64,000 nt of DNA from Mesorhizobium japonicum MAFF 303099 (GTDB taxonomy: Bacteria > Pseudomonadota > Alphaproteobacteria > Rhizobiales > Rhizobiaceae), in contig NC_002682.1 of the NCBI RefSeq assembly GCF_000009625.1, positions 1 to 64,000 on the forward strand, read 5' to 3'. Position 1 is the stretch's first letter. Each line of letters opens with the position of its first letter. The notes beneath the pieces were generated by a model that worked only from the letters and a program-made list of their open reading frames with translations, had not been told where the DNA came from and searched no databases. The position numbers and the translations under genes were made by a program. This document shows, piece by piece, positions 50,526-59,524 of the stretch.

Positions 50526-50800
50526 TTAAACCCTATCGAAGGTGAAGGATGTCAGAAGCTTAGTGACGAAATTGCTGGCCTTTTCCTTGACGAGCAACTC
50601 AGTCCATTCGTCCGTGCCTCGGAGCATCAGGCCAGCGTAGATGCTGTCCACTGCAGCCTCTTCTATGCGCTTGCGTGCGACTTGAACACGGTTTCGTCGT
50701 CTGTCCTGTAAATATCCGGCACGACCATTCGCAGGATTTCCTGGATGGCGATCTGCCAGGCGGTATTGATCGTCTGAAGCTCGCTGGCTGTATCGGTCAT
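50526..50800 (-). pseudogene. small helical protein, frameshifted
   Basis: Frame one: MTDTASELQTINTAWQIAIQ EILRMVVPDIYRTDDETVFK. Frame two: VARKRIEEAAVDSIYAGLML RGTDEWTELLVKEKASNFVT KLLTSFTFDRV. Together they make a regular ~90-residue helical protein; the shift is near 50690. No family. Confidence 0.55.
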
Positions 50801-50968
50801 CCAGATCTCCTTGATCTTGACGGCCATCGACAAGAGGCGGGGATACACGCGCAAATTTGTGTGTCGGTCGGCCGGACATAAAAAGGTCAGCCAATTTTGC
50901 CTGACCTCGCTTGGTCTCACGCTTTCAACAGTGCCAGTACATCCGTGATCAAAGGAAAGCTGGACCGA

Positions 50969-51178
50969 TCAGACGGCCTGCAGGTTGCAGGCAGACATTT
51001 TGCCTGACTTGCTGTCGCGCTCCATCTCATAGCCGATCTTCTGACCCTCGACGATTTCGCGCATTCCGGCGCGTTCGACGGCAGAGATGTGAACGAAAGC
51101 GTCAGCGCCGCCGCTGTCAGGCTGAATGAAGCCGAAGCCCTTGGTGGAATTGAACCATTTAACTGTGCCAGTGGTCAT
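50969..51178 (-). CDS. cspA: cold-shock protein
   Basis: 69 residues. Both RNA-binding motifs are intact: KGFGFIQPD (RNP1) and DAFVHISAV (RNP2), within GTVKWFNSTKGFGFIQPD. Complete CspA-type OB fold, binding single-stranded RNA/DNA. The next 80 bases upstream (to ~51260) are the probable leader. Name is for the family; rhizobia carry several copies. Confidence 0.95.
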   Translation of the reverse strand: MTTGTVKWFNSTKGFGFIQPDSGGADAFVHISAVERAGMREIVEGQKIGYEMERDSKSGKMSACNLQAV

Positions 51179-51260
51179 GATGAACCCTTTTCATAGCAAT
51201 ATTGGACGACGGCAACGCGAGTGCGCTCCCGATTTGTGACGATGACGATTTTGAAGGGAA

Positions 51261-51555
51261 GGTTCGTTCAGGGCGCGGTGCCAAACGCACGATAACCAAA
51301 GCTCAGCAAGCAATATCGACAGGGTTATTCATATCCTACCTCAGTGGCGACTCAACTTTAGGTTTTGGAAATTGTACCTTCAGCTTTTTGTTGCCCTCCT
51401 GGAGGATGCAATCGGCCTCCCAGCCTCTAGCCACATGATCACACTGCGCTCACCGCATCATTGTGCGACCTTCTGTTAGCAGCGCACCACCGGAGAAAGT
51501 GACCCGTTCCCCTGGCGATTATGCCCGACCTACAACTTCCGAGCTGAGAGGCTCT
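51261..51555. other. intergenic, no gene
   Basis: Between the divergent cspA and corA-like genes. No coding sequence seen; it holds the cspA promoter and the general-stress motif just beyond. Confidence 0.4.
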
Positions 51556-51580
51556 GGAACATAACGAGCAACCGCTCGTT
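51556..51580 (+). promoter_or_regulatory. EcfG-type promoter motif of corA-like gene
   Basis: GGAAC (51556-51560), 16 bases, CGTT (51577-51580). It is the only promoter-like element seen before the transporter gene. Confidence 0.6.
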
Positions 51581-51723
51581 CAAATCAGGGGCATGGCTAA
51601 CGGTTAGTATTGTCCAGTGCGCAGGTGCTTAGGAATGGCAGGAAGCCTGCCTTGGAAGTGGACCCCAGTTGGATCTGGCTCATACCCCGTCCACGCAAGC
51701 CGGCCCTTCAGGGCACTTCCAGA

Positions 51724-52680
51724 ATGTTGAGCATCTATCCGCATAGTAGCTCCCCGAAAGCGACCATAAGGGCGCTCTGGTTGGATCTTGTCGACCCCGA
51801 TACGGCCGAGGTGAAAGAGGTCGAGAGGCTGGCTGGCGTTGCCCTCCCACGCCGGGAAAATCTGATCGAGATCGAAAGCTCAAGCCGACTAAAAGCCCGG
51901 GACGGCGTGCTTACCATGAGCGTTCCAATTGTCACTCATGTCGAAGGCGGCGCGCCGCTGGTCGCTCCCCTCGGCTTTGTGCTGTCGCGAGAGCGATTGA
52001 TCACCGTTCGCTTCTCGGCTTTGCCGGCCTTTGACGCAGTTGCTGGTCGCTTCGCCGATCCCGGCGAGCCGCCGACCTCGAGCCTTGAGGTGTTCCTCGA
52101 TCTCTGTGATGAGCTTGTCGACCGCCTTGCCGATGGCCTTGAACAGGCCGCGTCGGACCTGCGCACCCTCTCTGCAACCGCCTTCCACGTCCCGGACAGC
52201 CAAGGCCGTAAAGCCATCCGCTCGAACAATGTCATTCGCGGCCAGCTGCGCCATGTTGGTAGGCTGGGTGACGCTCTCTCGGAAAAGCGTGATGCGTTAC
52301 TTGCCCTTGGACGTGCCATCGATTTCGCATGCGGGATGACCGCAGACTGGGGTGATGGAGAACTCGCGTCGCGTATGGACGGCCTAAAGCTCGATGTAGC
52401 GTCGCTCGACAATTACGAGGTTCATCTCTCTGACAAGGTGCAGTTCCTGCTCGACGCTATGGTTGGACTGATCGGCATTGCGCAAAACGACATCTTCAAA
52501 ATCCTAACTATCGTCTCGATCGTCGGCATTCCTCCAACCTTGATGGCGAGCATCTACGGCATGAATTTCAAAAGCATGCCTGAATACGACTGGGCCTTCG
52601 GCTATCCCTATGGTTTGGGGATGATCGCTCTCAGCGCAATTATTCCGCTGGCGTGGTTCAAATGTCGTGGTTGGTTCTAG
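51724..52680 (+). CDS. CorA-family divalent metal transporter
   Basis: About 318 residues from MLSIYPHSSSPKATIRALWL; the frame is open further upstream to TTG 51610. The N-terminal cytoplasmic domain is followed by a long helix and two C-terminal membrane helices with the signature YGMNF (SIYGMNFKSMPEYDWAFGYP) between them. CorA pentamers carry Mg2+, Co2+ or Ni2+ across the inner membrane. Divergent from cspA and preceded by a general-stress promoter motif, which suggests stress control. Confidence 0.9.
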   Translation: MLSIYPHSSSPKATIRALWLDLVDPDTAEVKEVERLAGVALPRRENLIEIESSSRLKARDGVLTMSVPIVTHVEGGAPLVAPLGFVLSRERLITVRFSALPAFDAVAGRFADPGEPPTSSLEVFLDLCDELVDRLADGLEQAASDLRTLSATAFHVPDSQGRKAIRSNNVIRGQLRHVGRLGDALSEKRDALLALGRAIDFACGMTADWGDGELASRMDGLKLDVASLDNYEVHLSDKVQFLLDAMVGLIGIAQNDIFKILTIVSIVGIPPTLMASIYGMNFKSMPEYDWAFGYPYGLGMIALSAIIPLAWFKCRGWF

Positions 52681-52926
52681 GGTCCATTGATGCGGAGGGA
52701 GTGGCATGGGCTCGCTCTAAGCTCGATACGGCGGGGTTTGAGGATCTCGCCTGGGGGACATGGCGGAGCCAGAAAATAGTACTGTCACTCAATCACTAAG
52801 CCTTTGGAACCAAAATGCTCACCGGGGGTTGACCCGTGCTGGTACAAATGTTCCGCGGTACATGTCCACCTGATTGGCGTGCTCGACACACGAAGTCAAA
52901 GCAAGAAGCCGCCTGGGGAAAATATA

Positions 52927-53679
52927 ATGAAATTGGCTAGGATCGCAGCGCCGTTGGCGTTGTTCTGCGCACTCGGTGTCGAGCCAGCATTCGCCGTCTG
53001 CAACATTTCCGATGCAAAGCTCGAAGAGGCCGTCCTCAAGAGCCCTGAGTTGCGCAAGCCGGAAAACAGATACCTCGTTCGTGACCTGCGTACCCTCAGG
53101 GATGCCGCGTTCGTTTTGTGGACATACGGTCTGCACGACGATTGCGAGCGGGTGCTTGCCAATATCCGTCAATTGATTGCCGCGCCATCTATGGCGAAGC
53201 TGGGGGGCAACGATGAGGACCTGGCCGATGAACAGTTGGCCGCCGGCGAGCCACAGCAGCATCAAGGCGGCGAAGTCCAGGGCAATCGCGATGCCCCGGA
53301 CGCACGTCCTCTCATCAATCTCGACGACCTTGGACCCGGCCTGCGCGTCGACGAGATTGTCGGCTCCGAGGTTCGCAGTTCTGATGACAAGATCGTTGGC
53401 GAAGTCCGAAATGTCGTGATCGGCACCAAGGACCGGTGGGATTACGCGGTCGTTGCTTCTGGCGGGTTCTTCATCGCAGGCAAGGACAGCATCGTCGTCC
53501 CCCTCCGCTATCTGCAGGTCAACGAGGAACGGAACAGCTTCTACCTCCGCATCTCCAGCGCCGACGTCAAAGCCGTTCCGTTGATGCCGGACCAAGAATA
53601 TCTGTGGCTCGCCGATGAAGCATGGCGGGCGAAGAACGATGCGATCTTCCAGAAGCTGATTCCTGACTCAGTGCGATGA
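52927..53679 (+). CDS. exported PRC-barrel protein
   Basis: About 250 residues. Signal peptide MKLARIAAPLALFCALGVEP AFAV. A helical N-terminal domain (ISDAKLEEAVLKSPELRKPE) precedes an acidic linker (GEPQQHQGGEVQGNRDAPDA) and a PRC-barrel (DEIVGSEVRSSDDKIVGEVR NVVIGTKDRWDYAVVASGGF). PRC-barrels are small beta domains, often in envelope proteins of rhizobia. Upstream, GGAAC-N16-GGTT (52806-52830) is one base off the stress consensus. Confidence 0.85.
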   Translation: MKLARIAAPLALFCALGVEPAFAVCNISDAKLEEAVLKSPELRKPENRYLVRDLRTLRDAAFVLWTYGLHDDCERVLANIRQLIAAPSMAKLGGNDEDLADEQLAAGEPQQHQGGEVQGNRDAPDARPLINLDDLGPGLRVDEIVGSEVRSSDDKIVGEVRNVVIGTKDRWDYAVVASGGFFIAGKDSIVVPLRYLQVNEERNSFYLRISSADVKAVPLMPDQEYLWLADEAWRAKNDAIFQKLIPDSVR

Positions 53680-53885
53680 GTAGCGGTCGCAATTGGGTGA
53701 TCATGCTGTCGACTGTCCTATTCCTTGGGTCGCCGCGCCATGACTCTCGACCGGTCAGGCCGGTCAAGCGATGTTTTGATTTAATCACGGTGGCCTCCGG
53801 CTGAAGTAAAGGCCAAGGTTGCCGGCCCAACCTTATCCTCAACTTCCACAGCTGAAGTCTATGGCTCCAGCACGGTCGGCCTTGA

Positions 53886-54074
53886 CTATTCGAGTTGGAA
53901 TTCAACCAAACGCGCATCATCCTTATTGATGAGGCCGCTGTCGATTGCAGCTTCGAACGCTTTCGCAAAATACTCATCATCCGCGACTTGGTGAACTTGG
54001 CCTGCAAGATCGATTGGCAGTGCGCCGATCACCCGACCAGTTGCCTTTTCGATAACCGTGACGGTTCGCTGCAT
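53886..54074 (-). CDS. small hypothetical protein
   Basis: 62 residues: MQRTVTVIEKATGRVIGALP IDLAGQVHQVADDEYFAKAF EAAIDSGLINKDDARLVEFQ LE. Beta then alpha, acidic; looks complete. Its start is three bases after the stop of the entericidin-like gene, so both are likely on one transcript. Confidence 0.6.
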   Translation of the reverse strand: MQRTVTVIEKATGRVIGALPIDLAGQVHQVADDEYFAKAFEAAIDSGLINKDDARLVEFQLE

Positions 54075-54077
54075 CGA

Positions 54078-54218
54078 TCAGGGTTTGTTGACGGTGTCGT
54101 CAACTGCGTTCGCCGTCGATTTCACGTCCCTACCGACGCCTCGGACGGTATTAGCGCAAGCGGAAAGAGCAAGGGCGCAGGCAAGAATTGCGATGGGGGC
54201 AAGGTGAAACAGTTTCAC
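54078..54218 (-). CDS. entericidin-like lipoprotein
   Basis: 46 residues, GTG start, not previously obvious because it is so short: VKLFHLAPIAILACALALSA CANTVRGVGRDVKSTANAVD DTVNKP. Signal peptide with lipobox SAC, then the entericidin motif CANTVRGVGRDVKSTANAV. Entericidins are tiny membrane lipoproteins, in E. coli part of a stress-related toxin/antidote pair. AGGAGA stands before the start. GGAAC-N16-GGTT (54268-54244) is a near-consensus stress promoter. Confidence 0.8.
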   Translation of the reverse strand: MKLFHLAPIAILACALALSACANTVRGVGRDVKSTANAVDDTVNKP

Positions 54219-54606
54219 GGCGATGTCTCCTCTTCATGACGGTAACCCCCGGGTGCCCATCAAGTTCCAATCAAATAGAGGATCGCGGGAAAGCCGAGCG
54301 TAGGACCAACGACATCTTTCGGCTTCCGCCGCACCTTGCGACAGGAGCACGCGTGAGCATTGCACCGGTCCTTTCGTGATGGCGGGTGGCGAGCGAGGAA
54401 CGCTCTTCGTAATGCTTGTTCCCGCCAAACGCGTCGCGATTTAGAAAAGTGTACAGCGTGCGACGAGATCTCCGGTTAATTCGGCGGTGCAAGGCGGCGA
54501 CGCGCGGATTTCGACGCCGAGCCTGGCTCATAGTGTCGGTAGGAGACTGCCCCCTAAGGTCGACATCGCGAATAGTCGAAGTCTACGGCCGGAATCTCCT
54601 CGCTGC
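54219..54606. other. no gene supported
   Basis: Open frames are very Arg-rich on both strands and match nothing known to me. Confidence 0.35.
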
Positions 54607-55695
54607 TCAGAGGAACTGGACGGGCACGCCGGGACTGAGAAGCTTGCCAAGTTCTCCAGCATCCCAATTGGTCAGGCGTACACAGCCATGTGACCCAGTC
54701 TTGTCAATACGGGCGGGCTCGGGGGTTCCGTGGATACCGAAGCTCGGTTCAGACAGGTCGATCCACACCGTGCCGACGGGGCCGTTGGGGCCGGGTGGCA
54801 GAGTCAGGACCTTGTCGTTGTTCCCCTGTTTGAAATTGAGCTTGGGATTGTAGGTGTAGCTCGGGTTCGAGACCACCGCCCTTACTGTATGCATACCGGA
54901 CGGGGATGGGTTCTCCTCGCTGCCAATGGTGGCCGGAAAGGCCGCCAGGAGTGAGCCGTCTTCCGCATAGGCGCGAACCTGGCCTTCGGCCTTGTCTACT
55001 TCCACTCTGACGGCCTTTCCCCGCTTCCCCGAACTTAGATCGGCCACCGAAATCGTTTCTCCCTCGGCGAAGGTCGCGCCAGGATTGAGTGCCTTCAGAA
55101 AATCCTCGTCCATGTGGAAACGCTCCGCCACGGCTTCGCTTGGACGGGCGTAGCCGAGATACTTCATCTCGGCCATTCTGGCGTAGTCCTTCGGAATGGC
55201 ACCCACTACCGTGGAAAGATCGTCCGCCGTGACGACGTAGCTGCCGATAACCTGCTTGTCCGCGTCTATGGCGGCGATGACCTGGGGCCCAATCCTTCCG
55301 TCGACCGGAAGGCCACGCATCATTTCAAAGGCTGCGATGGCGTGCCGCAGGTTGCCGCCGTCAAGACCGTCGATAACTCCTGGCGACGCCCCCGCCCGAT
55401 CGAGCAATACCTGCAACCGAACTATGGACGGCGAGGGCGCGTCAGCCGTAGAGGCTTGCGTAAACTCCGTCGAAGGGGCGGCGGCACCGACATTGAACGT
55501 GCTACCGGTGGTCAGCGGATCGATCTTCGAATCCGGGGGCGCATATGTGGGCGAAATTGCATCGAGGGGCGCTGCGTTGACGGTATCGGGGGTAAGCAAT
55601 GACGCGGCGTGAGCTGCTGAGATGACGAACGTTGCCGTGCCAGTGCCAAGCGCCGTGCTGAAGGTGAGTACAAGTAGACCGAGGCCGCGACGCAT
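54607..55695 (-). CDS. L,D-transpeptidase (YkuD) with peptidoglycan-binding domain
   Basis: About 362 residues, signal peptide MRRGLGLLVLTFSTALGTGT. Peptidoglycan-binding domain (LQVLLDRAGASPGVIDGLDG GNLRHAIAAFEMMRGLPVDG), then the YkuD catalytic domain with HGTPEPARIDKTGSHGCVRL TNWD holding the nucleophilic Cys. It crosslinks or trims peptidoglycan (3-3 links) or attaches proteins in the periplasm. The intact version of the broken gene at 32.8 kb; both share domain order. Confidence 0.9.
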   Translation of the reverse strand: MRRGLGLLVLTFSTALGTGTATFVISAAHAASLLTPDTVNAAPLDAISPTYAPPDSKIDPLTTGSTFNVGAAAPSTEFTQASTADAPSPSIVRLQVLLDRAGASPGVIDGLDGGNLRHAIAAFEMMRGLPVDGRIGPQVIAAIDADKQVIGSYVVTADDLSTVVGAIPKDYARMAEMKYLGYARPSEAVAERFHMDEDFLKALNPGATFAEGETISVADLSSGKRGKAVRVEVDKAEGQVRAYAEDGSLLAAFPATIGSEENPSPSGMHTVRAVVSNPSYTYNPKLNFKQGNNDKVLTLPPGPNGPVGTVWIDLSEPSFGIHGTPEPARIDKTGSHGCVRLTNWDAGELGKLLSPGVPVQFL

Positions 55696-55959
55696 GTGGA
55701 GTGTCTCCTGGCAGCGAAAAGAGGCCGCAAGCGACATTCTTCCGGATTGGTTACTGATCTCTTAACATCGACGTCCGATTGAACTCACTGTCCCTGCAGA
55801 CCTGCGAGGGGGAACTGAGCGCCGCGACGCCCCTGGGTTCCGAAGTCGTTCACAAAGCATGCGATCCGCCGGGAGCCAGAAGACTTCGATCCGTTTCCTT
55901 GCGAGCGAACCCGGACTACCGAAGCTCGGACGCGAGAGCTGATCAACTTGACCGGACCG

Positions 55960-56720
55960 GTCGTGGATCAAGCTGGGAGACGTCCGACTATGCCGGCGCT
56001 GTTTGTGCCGAGTATCAGGACCAAGCCCTTCGCAATCTGACCAGCAAGCGGATTCAGGTCGATGAAATCTGGTCGTTCACCTACGCCCGGCAGAAGAACG
56101 TCGCGACAGCCAGGGTTGCCCCGGAAGGCGCTGGCGACACTTGGACATGGACAGCCATCGATGCCGACACCAAGCTTGTCATGTCGTGGCTGGTCGGCGG
56201 GCGCGCGACAGTGAATACGCAATGGCTTTCATGGACGATCTTTCCCGCCGTCTCGCCAATCGCGTTCAGCTGACCAGCGACGGCCACAGGGCCTATCTAG
56301 AGGCTGTTGAAAGGTGCCTTCGGCGGCGATATCGACTACGCCGTGCTGATCAAGCTCTATGGTGCCTCGCCTGATAGCGCCAAGGGCCGCTACAGCCCGG
56401 CCGAATGCCCTGGTGCGCGAAAAGAGCGGATCGAAAGCAATCCAGACATCAAGCATGTCAGCACGTCATTTGCCGAACGCCAGAACCTCATATGCGCCGC
56501 TTCACTCGTCTGACCAACGGCTTTTCCAAGAAGGTGGAGGCTCACGCCAATGCCGTGGCGCTTCACTTCATGTACTACAATTTTGTACGCTTGCGAATGA
56601 CCCCGGCGATGGCCGCTGGCGTGACCGACAATTTTGGGAGATCAGCGACATCGTCGCGCTGATCGAGGCCAAGGAAGCGGAACAGCCGAAAGTGCGCGGT
56701 CCCTATAAAAAGCGGAGAGA
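55960..56720 (+). pseudogene. IS1-like DDE transposase relic
   Basis: Pieces in several frames: GAVCAEYQDQALRNLTSKRI QVDEIWSFTYARQKNVATAR (first catalytic Asp), DTWTWTAIDADTKLVMSWLV GGR, then AMAFMDDLSRRLANRVQLTS DGHRAYLEAVE, and finally RRFTRLTNGFSKKVEAHANA VALHFMYYNFVR. At least three frameshifts. The last codons run into the start of the membrane protein gene. Family call IS1-like from memory. Confidence 0.75.
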
Positions 56721-56725
56721 GGAAT

Positions 56726-57043
56726 TTGAAGTACGAATGGGCGGACAATCCTCACCTGTTTATTCCAGTAACAGCCTGCGTGGTTGTGGTGCTGCTGAGT
56801 TTCGCGGCAATGTTCATCTCACTCGCAAGCATAATTTTGCGTATCGACTTTTATGGTTCAATTGACGAACAGAACGCTCCGTGGAGCGAGCGTATGGGGA
56901 AACGGGATTCCAGGCTTCACGCTGAATTCTGGTCGCCCCACTTCCAGAAGGCTCGTCGGACACTTGGATATGGCGCTATTGTGTTTTTCAGCACCTTCGG
57001 TGCGCTGGCGCTTATTGTGACCCTTTTCGGCCATCCGTCCTAA
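56726..57043 (+). CDS. two-helix membrane protein
   Basis: 105 residues; TTG start LKYEWADNPHLFIPVTACVV. Helices FIPVTACVVVVLLSFAAMFI and GYGAIVFFSTFGALALIVTL flank a charged loop (EQNAPWSERMGKRDSRLHAE). Its 5' end touches the transposase relic, so the original start may have been lost and this TTG could be accidental. No family. Confidence 0.5.
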   Translation: MKYEWADNPHLFIPVTACVVVVLLSFAAMFISLASIILRIDFYGSIDEQNAPWSERMGKRDSRLHAEFWSPHFQKARRTLGYGAIVFFSTFGALALIVTLFGHPS

Positions 57044-57061
57044 TCGAAATTTCAAACTGAC

Positions 57062-57290
57062 CCACTGCCAATGCGCGAGAGCGCTTTTTCACGGCAAGTC
57101 GCACACGAGCAGCCTCTACCGAAGCCAAACGCGATTGATCGACGCAAATGTGAACATTCTGCACGTTACCATCGATGAATTTGATGGTGACCGGGAGCTC
57201 AAGTTCAAGTTTGCAAAGATACTGGATCTTCTGGCGATCGATCAGGACGATATGGGGCCGTGGCTGTTGAGACAGCCGCGCACATGACTG
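57062..57290 (+). pseudogene. protein fragment without start
   Basis: The frame reads ARALFHGKSHTSSLYRSQTR LIDANVNILHVTIDEFDGDR ELKFKFAKILDLLAIDQDDM GPWLLRQPRT and stops. Good composition, but it is open upstream into the previous gene without any ATG/GTG. A GTG near 57148 would give a 43-residue protein. Probably a relic. Confidence 0.35.
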
Positions 57291-57405
57291 ACTTTGAAGC
57301 CGTCAAAGTCGCGGATCTGATTTGCGATTTTTGCTACGAGCTCACGTAATAGTCGGCCCGGCAGCCCCGTCACAAGCGAGGCCCCGGATATTTGCCAACC
57401 AGATG

Positions 57406-57909
57406 CTAGGAGCGGCTGAGATCAATCCGACTGATCACAATGGTCTTGCCGGTCGCCGGGTCCTTATCGATCGTCGTTAGGCGCATCCCATTGTCGCCGA
57501 CTTTTTCCAGCCTCAGCTGGGCCGTACGGTCGCCATTGACTTCCTTTGCCCAATGGATGCCGAGAACCAGTGCGTTGCCTGAGCGACTGCCACTGAGGCC
57601 AGCGGGACCGGTGCTCGATCCGGTGTATATGCCCGTATAGGTTTTGCCATCCGTCTTCACGTCGGCGCCGATCGCCCGCGAGAAGACCACGTAACCTGTA
57701 CACTTGCCGTTAAGCGCCAATGAGCTTTCCGTCGCGTCAGATGCAAACTTGCAGTTGATTTTGATGGGTTGGGAATCAGCGTCGACCTTGACCGTGCCCT
57801 TGCCAATCCAGCTGCCGGCAAACGATTTCAAAAAGGCGCCGTCAGCGGCCTGAGCAGGCGCTGCAATGCAAAGCACTGCTGCGGCTAGCCATCCAATGGA
57901 TTTTATCAT
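57406..57909 (-). CDS. exported hypothetical protein
   Basis: 167 residues. Signal peptide MIKSIGWLAAAVLCIAAPAQ AAD. The mature protein is beta-rich (GSWIGKGTVKVDADSQPIKI NCKF, GKTYTGIYTGSSTGPAGLSG) with two cysteines (NCKF, GKCTG), as in small periplasmic lipocalin-like barrels. No named family with certainty. Well formed, single gene. Confidence 0.7.
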   Translation of the reverse strand: MIKSIGWLAAAVLCIAAPAQAADGAFLKSFAGSWIGKGTVKVDADSQPIKINCKFASDATESSLALNGKCTGYVVFSRAIGADVKTDGKTYTGIYTGSSTGPAGLSGSRSGNALVLGIHWAKEVNGDRTAQLRLEKVGDNGMRLTTIDKDPATGKTIVISRIDLSRS

Positions 57910-57921
57910 GATTAAAGTCCT

Positions 57922-58392
57922 TCAGTTCGGCGCAGGCGCGAAGACGATCATAGCGCGGGCGCGATGCAGATTTGAGTTTCTGTCGATGATGCGCCCTAGG
58001 CGCTGGCAACTGCCTTCTCCTGGGCCATGGCCGGTGAGATCCTTGGCGATTTCGCCAATCAGAACGTCCGATAATTTCTGATGATAGTGCTTGCGCAGTT
58101 CGCCAAGCGTTCGAGGAGCGGCGATGATGGTCAGGTTGGCGATTTGTCCGCCGAGGACCTTTCGGTTGAGCAGTTCGGCGGTTCCGGCCGCAAAACTGTC
58201 CTCCTCGATTTGACTGTTGTCCGGATTGGCGGAGCTGCTCTGATGACGCGCTCCGGATCCCTTGTTCTCATTTGCCACGTCTTCCACGACCGAAGCCGGC
58301 AGCGTTGGATTGGCTTCGTCTCCTGAATTGCGGAAAAGATTGAGCCTTTCGCCATCCGCCACAGCAACCGTCGTGCCTTTAGGAATATCCAT
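57922..58392 (-). CDS. host-attachment-family protein, altered C-terminus
   Basis: 156 residues. Start MDIPKGTTVAVADGERLNLF, middle EDSFAAGTAELLNRKVLGGQ IANLTIIAAPRTLGELRKHY HQKLSDVLIGEIAKDLTGH, which is the pattern of the 'required for attachment to host cells' family first described in Agrobacterium. The usual end just after KDLTGHP is replaced by GPGEGSCQRLGRIIDRNSNL, suggesting a late frameshift that keeps the core intact. Confidence 0.75.
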   Translation of the reverse strand: MDIPKGTTVAVADGERLNLFRNSGDEANPTLPASVVEDVANENKGSGARHQSSSANPDNSQIEEDSFAAGTAELLNRKVLGGQIANLTIIAAPRTLGELRKHYHQKLSDVLIGEIAKDLTGHGPGEGSCQRLGRIIDRNSNLHRARAMIVFAPAPN

Positions 58393-58628
58393 GTGCGAAT
58401 GTTCTCCGATATCGCGCCAGCCTTGGCTATGCGGTTTGGAGGCCTGCTGACGTCAGTCTTAACGCCCCAACCCGCCAATGGATGCTTGTATCTGAGCCTT
58501 TCGTCGACGCCCGTCCGACTAAGGGCCGTGCCGACCGCCTGCATGCCCCCAAACGGCATGGCGCTTTATTGTGAGATCGACGTCAGGTGCCTGACGTTGG
58601 ACGGATAGGCCGCATTACATGTTGCGCT

Positions 58629-58653
58629 GGAACGAATGTCGTCGCGCCCCGTT
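58629..58653 (+). promoter_or_regulatory. EcfG-type promoter motif
   Basis: GGAAC (58629-58633), 16 bases, CGTT (58650-58653). It places transcription start near 58660 and so favours the ATG at 58684 for the next gene. Confidence 0.7.
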
Positions 58654-58683
58654 CGCTGAGAGATGGTGGATAGGGGTGACGCG

Positions 58684-59169
58684 ATGCACGACGCTTTTTT
58701 CAGGGTTCCAGTGACGGTTGAGTTGCCAAATGGAGAACTTCGCAGGTTGTCCAGTGCGTCCGAGGCTGCGATCTTGCTCATGGAGAAGTGGCCGGAAGAG
58801 CATAGCTCGATATACCGGGACGCGTTGCAGGCCTGCACAGGCTCACTGGCTTCGGAGGCCGATGTTGAAAATGCCCGGCAGGCGTTTTTGGCAGCTGCGG
58901 AGGAGGCAGGGAGGCTGACCTTGCAAGGCGTGCATCACAACGAGGACGCTCCATCGCCGCGTTCGGTAGAACAGCCAAAATCGTCATACATTGCCGATGA
59001 GAAACGGCGCGACCGTGGGCATAGGGAGGAGCAAGAAGACTTTCTCATCCGTTTCCTGGCGCGCGAAACCGGGATTACGGAAGCCCAGGCGCGCGAGCTG
59101 ATCGATATGGTCGGTACTGACCGTGGATCACTGCTTCGAGAGGCCAGGATATTGAAGGCGCAGCGCTGA
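58684..59169 (+). CDS. DUF982-DUF3606 fusion protein
   Basis: About 161 residues from MHDAFFRVPVTVELPNGELR. Residues ~10-85 are DUF982 (SSASEAAILLMEKWPEEHSS IYRDALQACTGS, DVENARQAFLAAAEEAG). After a polar linker the last ~50 residues are DUF3606 (EQEDFLIRFLARETGITEAQ ARELIDMVGTDRGSLLREAR). The two domains usually occur as separate small proteins, as elsewhere in this window. Likely under general-stress control. Confidence 0.8.
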   Translation: MHDAFFRVPVTVELPNGELRRLSSASEAAILLMEKWPEEHSSIYRDALQACTGSLASEADVENARQAFLAAAEEAGRLTLQGVHHNEDAPSPRSVEQPKSSYIADEKRRDRGHREEQEDFLIRFLARETGITEAQARELIDMVGTDRGSLLREARILKAQR

Positions 59170-59524
59170 GACACCGGAATCTGGCAATGTTCCGGAAAGA
59201 GTGCGCCGCCTAGGCTGATGATGGGGATGCTGGACAGCCAGTACAGTGCCTGACGATGTCGTTGTGCGGTGACTTAGCCGTTTGATTGTTGACCCAGAGG
59301 TTCCCTCGGCCCGGTCGATACGAGTTTCGACGACCGCCAAGGAAAACCGATCATTGACGGAACTAGCCCCACGTATGCCGGCAGTGAACACGTCGGGTTC
59401 GCGGCGCTAACACCCGGCATATGATCTGCGATTTTTCTCATATGCTGGATGAATTGAGCTAATAGAACCGCAGCTTCTGGTTTACAGCATCAGAGTCTGT
59501 CCATCGACACCGTTGCGAGTTTCC
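59170..59524. other. intergenic upstream of the HWE kinase gene
   Basis: No coding sequence recognised. Presumably holds the kinase promoter; no exact GGAAC/CGTT site. Confidence 0.35.

Noticed and set aside
54271..54531. 86-residue minus-strand frame
   Set aside because: Very Arg-rich and without hydrophobic core; neither strand is convincing here.
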